Assembly: GCA_964355795.1 (NCBI GenBank)
Contig: CAYHEQ010000023.1
Coordinates: forward strand, 1-13,234
Reading direction: 5' to 3'
Length of the DNA stretch: 13,234 nucleotides
Source of the DNA: CAYHEQ01 sp964355795
GTDB taxonomy: Bacteria; Patescibacteriota; JACPGU01
Both the position numbers and the translations under genes were made by a program. How positions within the stretch are numbered: position 1 is the stretch's first letter; each line of letters starts with the position of its first letter. Shown piece by piece: positions 13,016-13,234 of the stretch. A model generated the notes under the pieces. The model was given only the letters and a program-made list of their open reading frames with translations. It did no database searches and was not told where the DNA came from.

Positions 13016-13234
13016 TTATTCTCGGCTTAACATTACTGAAGCAACCTCCTTGATGATTGGCCTCAACCCTTCCGGACACCTCCGCCACCTTGCCTCCAGT
13101 TTCTCCAGCGAGGCGACCTTTTGGAGATAGGCGGGTAGCAATTCCCGGTACCTCTCCTCGATGATTGGCCCCAACCCTCCCGGACACCTCCGCCACCTTG
13201 CCTCCAGTTTCTCCAGCGAGGCGACCTTTTGGAG
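13016..13234 (-). CDS. 3' end of a tandem 36-residue repeat protein (runs off the right edge)
   Basis: The minus-strand frame is open from base 13234 to the TAA at 13018-13016, giving 72 residues with no start in the window. They are exactly two 36-residue units: LQKVASLEKLEARWRRCP (13234 onward) ends its unit with RELLPAY, and the second copy begins again with LQKVASLEKLEARWRRCP and ends ASVMLSRE. The nucleotide period is 108, with 73 of 75 identical bases in the shared part, so the duplication is recent or homogenised. The units are helical, charged and amphipathic, with one Cys each. The segment is clearly GC-richer than its neighbours. No family is recognised. A bidirectional terminator follows the stop. 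Confidence 0.72.
   Translation of the reverse strand, partial: LQKVASLEKLEARWRRCPGGLGPIIEERYRELLPAYLQKVASLEKLEARWRRCPEGLRPIIKEVASVMLSRE
13019..13234. repeat. 108-bp direct tandem repeat, two copies seen
   Basis: Copies at 13019-13126 and 13127-13234. The best-conserved part, 13052-13126 against 13160-13234, differs at two positions only (both T to C); the remaining ~33 bases of each unit have diverged. The period is a multiple of three and keeps the minus-strand frame. The array may continue beyond the window. Confidence 0.9.

Noticed and set aside
12795..13196. Minus-strand 133-codon ORF through the 108-bp repeats and back into recR
   Set aside because: It overlaps recR antisense and reads through the terminator. 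Another minus-strand frame gives a better protein with a stop just before the terminator and an exact 36-residue period.

Overview
The window looks like a fragment of a small bacterial genome, most likely a Candidate Phyla Radiation (Patescibacteria, Parcubacteria-like) organism recovered from a metagenome. This is an inference. It rests on compact housekeeping genes, mostly without a clear Shine-Dalgarno site, mixed with orphan membrane genes. It also rests on several families of short degenerate repeats, some of them inside coding sequence. TGA acts as a normal stop: mfd ends in TGA directly followed by TAG, and the basic small ORF on the minus strand also ends in TGA. This argues against the CPR lineages that read TGA as glycine. 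No tRNA, rRNA, CRISPR array or transposase was seen.

Layout. 1-3064 (+): the C-terminal part of mfd, cut by the window edge, then dprA seven bases later. 3167-3617 (-): a two-gene unit with strong GAGGTGA ribosome sites, encoding a small basic protein and a 66-residue four-cysteine zinc-ribbon protein. It is convergent with dprA across a bidirectional terminator and divergent from topA across a pair of sigma70-like promoters. 3829-6153 (+): topA, with a full catalytic core and three C4 zinc fingers, plus repeat-derived insertions. 6233-11099 (+): a tightly packed five-gene unit, ending in eno, made of an orphan soluble protein, a five-TM protein with an extracytoplasmic domain, a membrane-anchored LysM protein carrying a paralogous copy of that domain, and a two-TM miniprotein. 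11242-11979 (+): an unrecognised protein with its own promoter and a strong terminator. 11980-12292: a gene-free stretch with a nested inverted-repeat element. 12293-12892 (+): recR. 13016-13234 (-): the 3' end of a gene, running off the right edge, built from nearly identical 36-residue tandem repeats.

Themes. Four genes act in DNA maintenance: mfd (transcription-coupled repair), dprA (RecA loading on incoming ssDNA), topA (supercoiling) and recR (RecFOR gap repair). The AT-rich envelope cassette placed before eno is the main accessory content and looks lineage-specific. The least explained elements are the 36-residue repeat gene, the paired extracytoplasmic-domain proteins, the inverted-repeat element before recR, and the repeats in and around topA.
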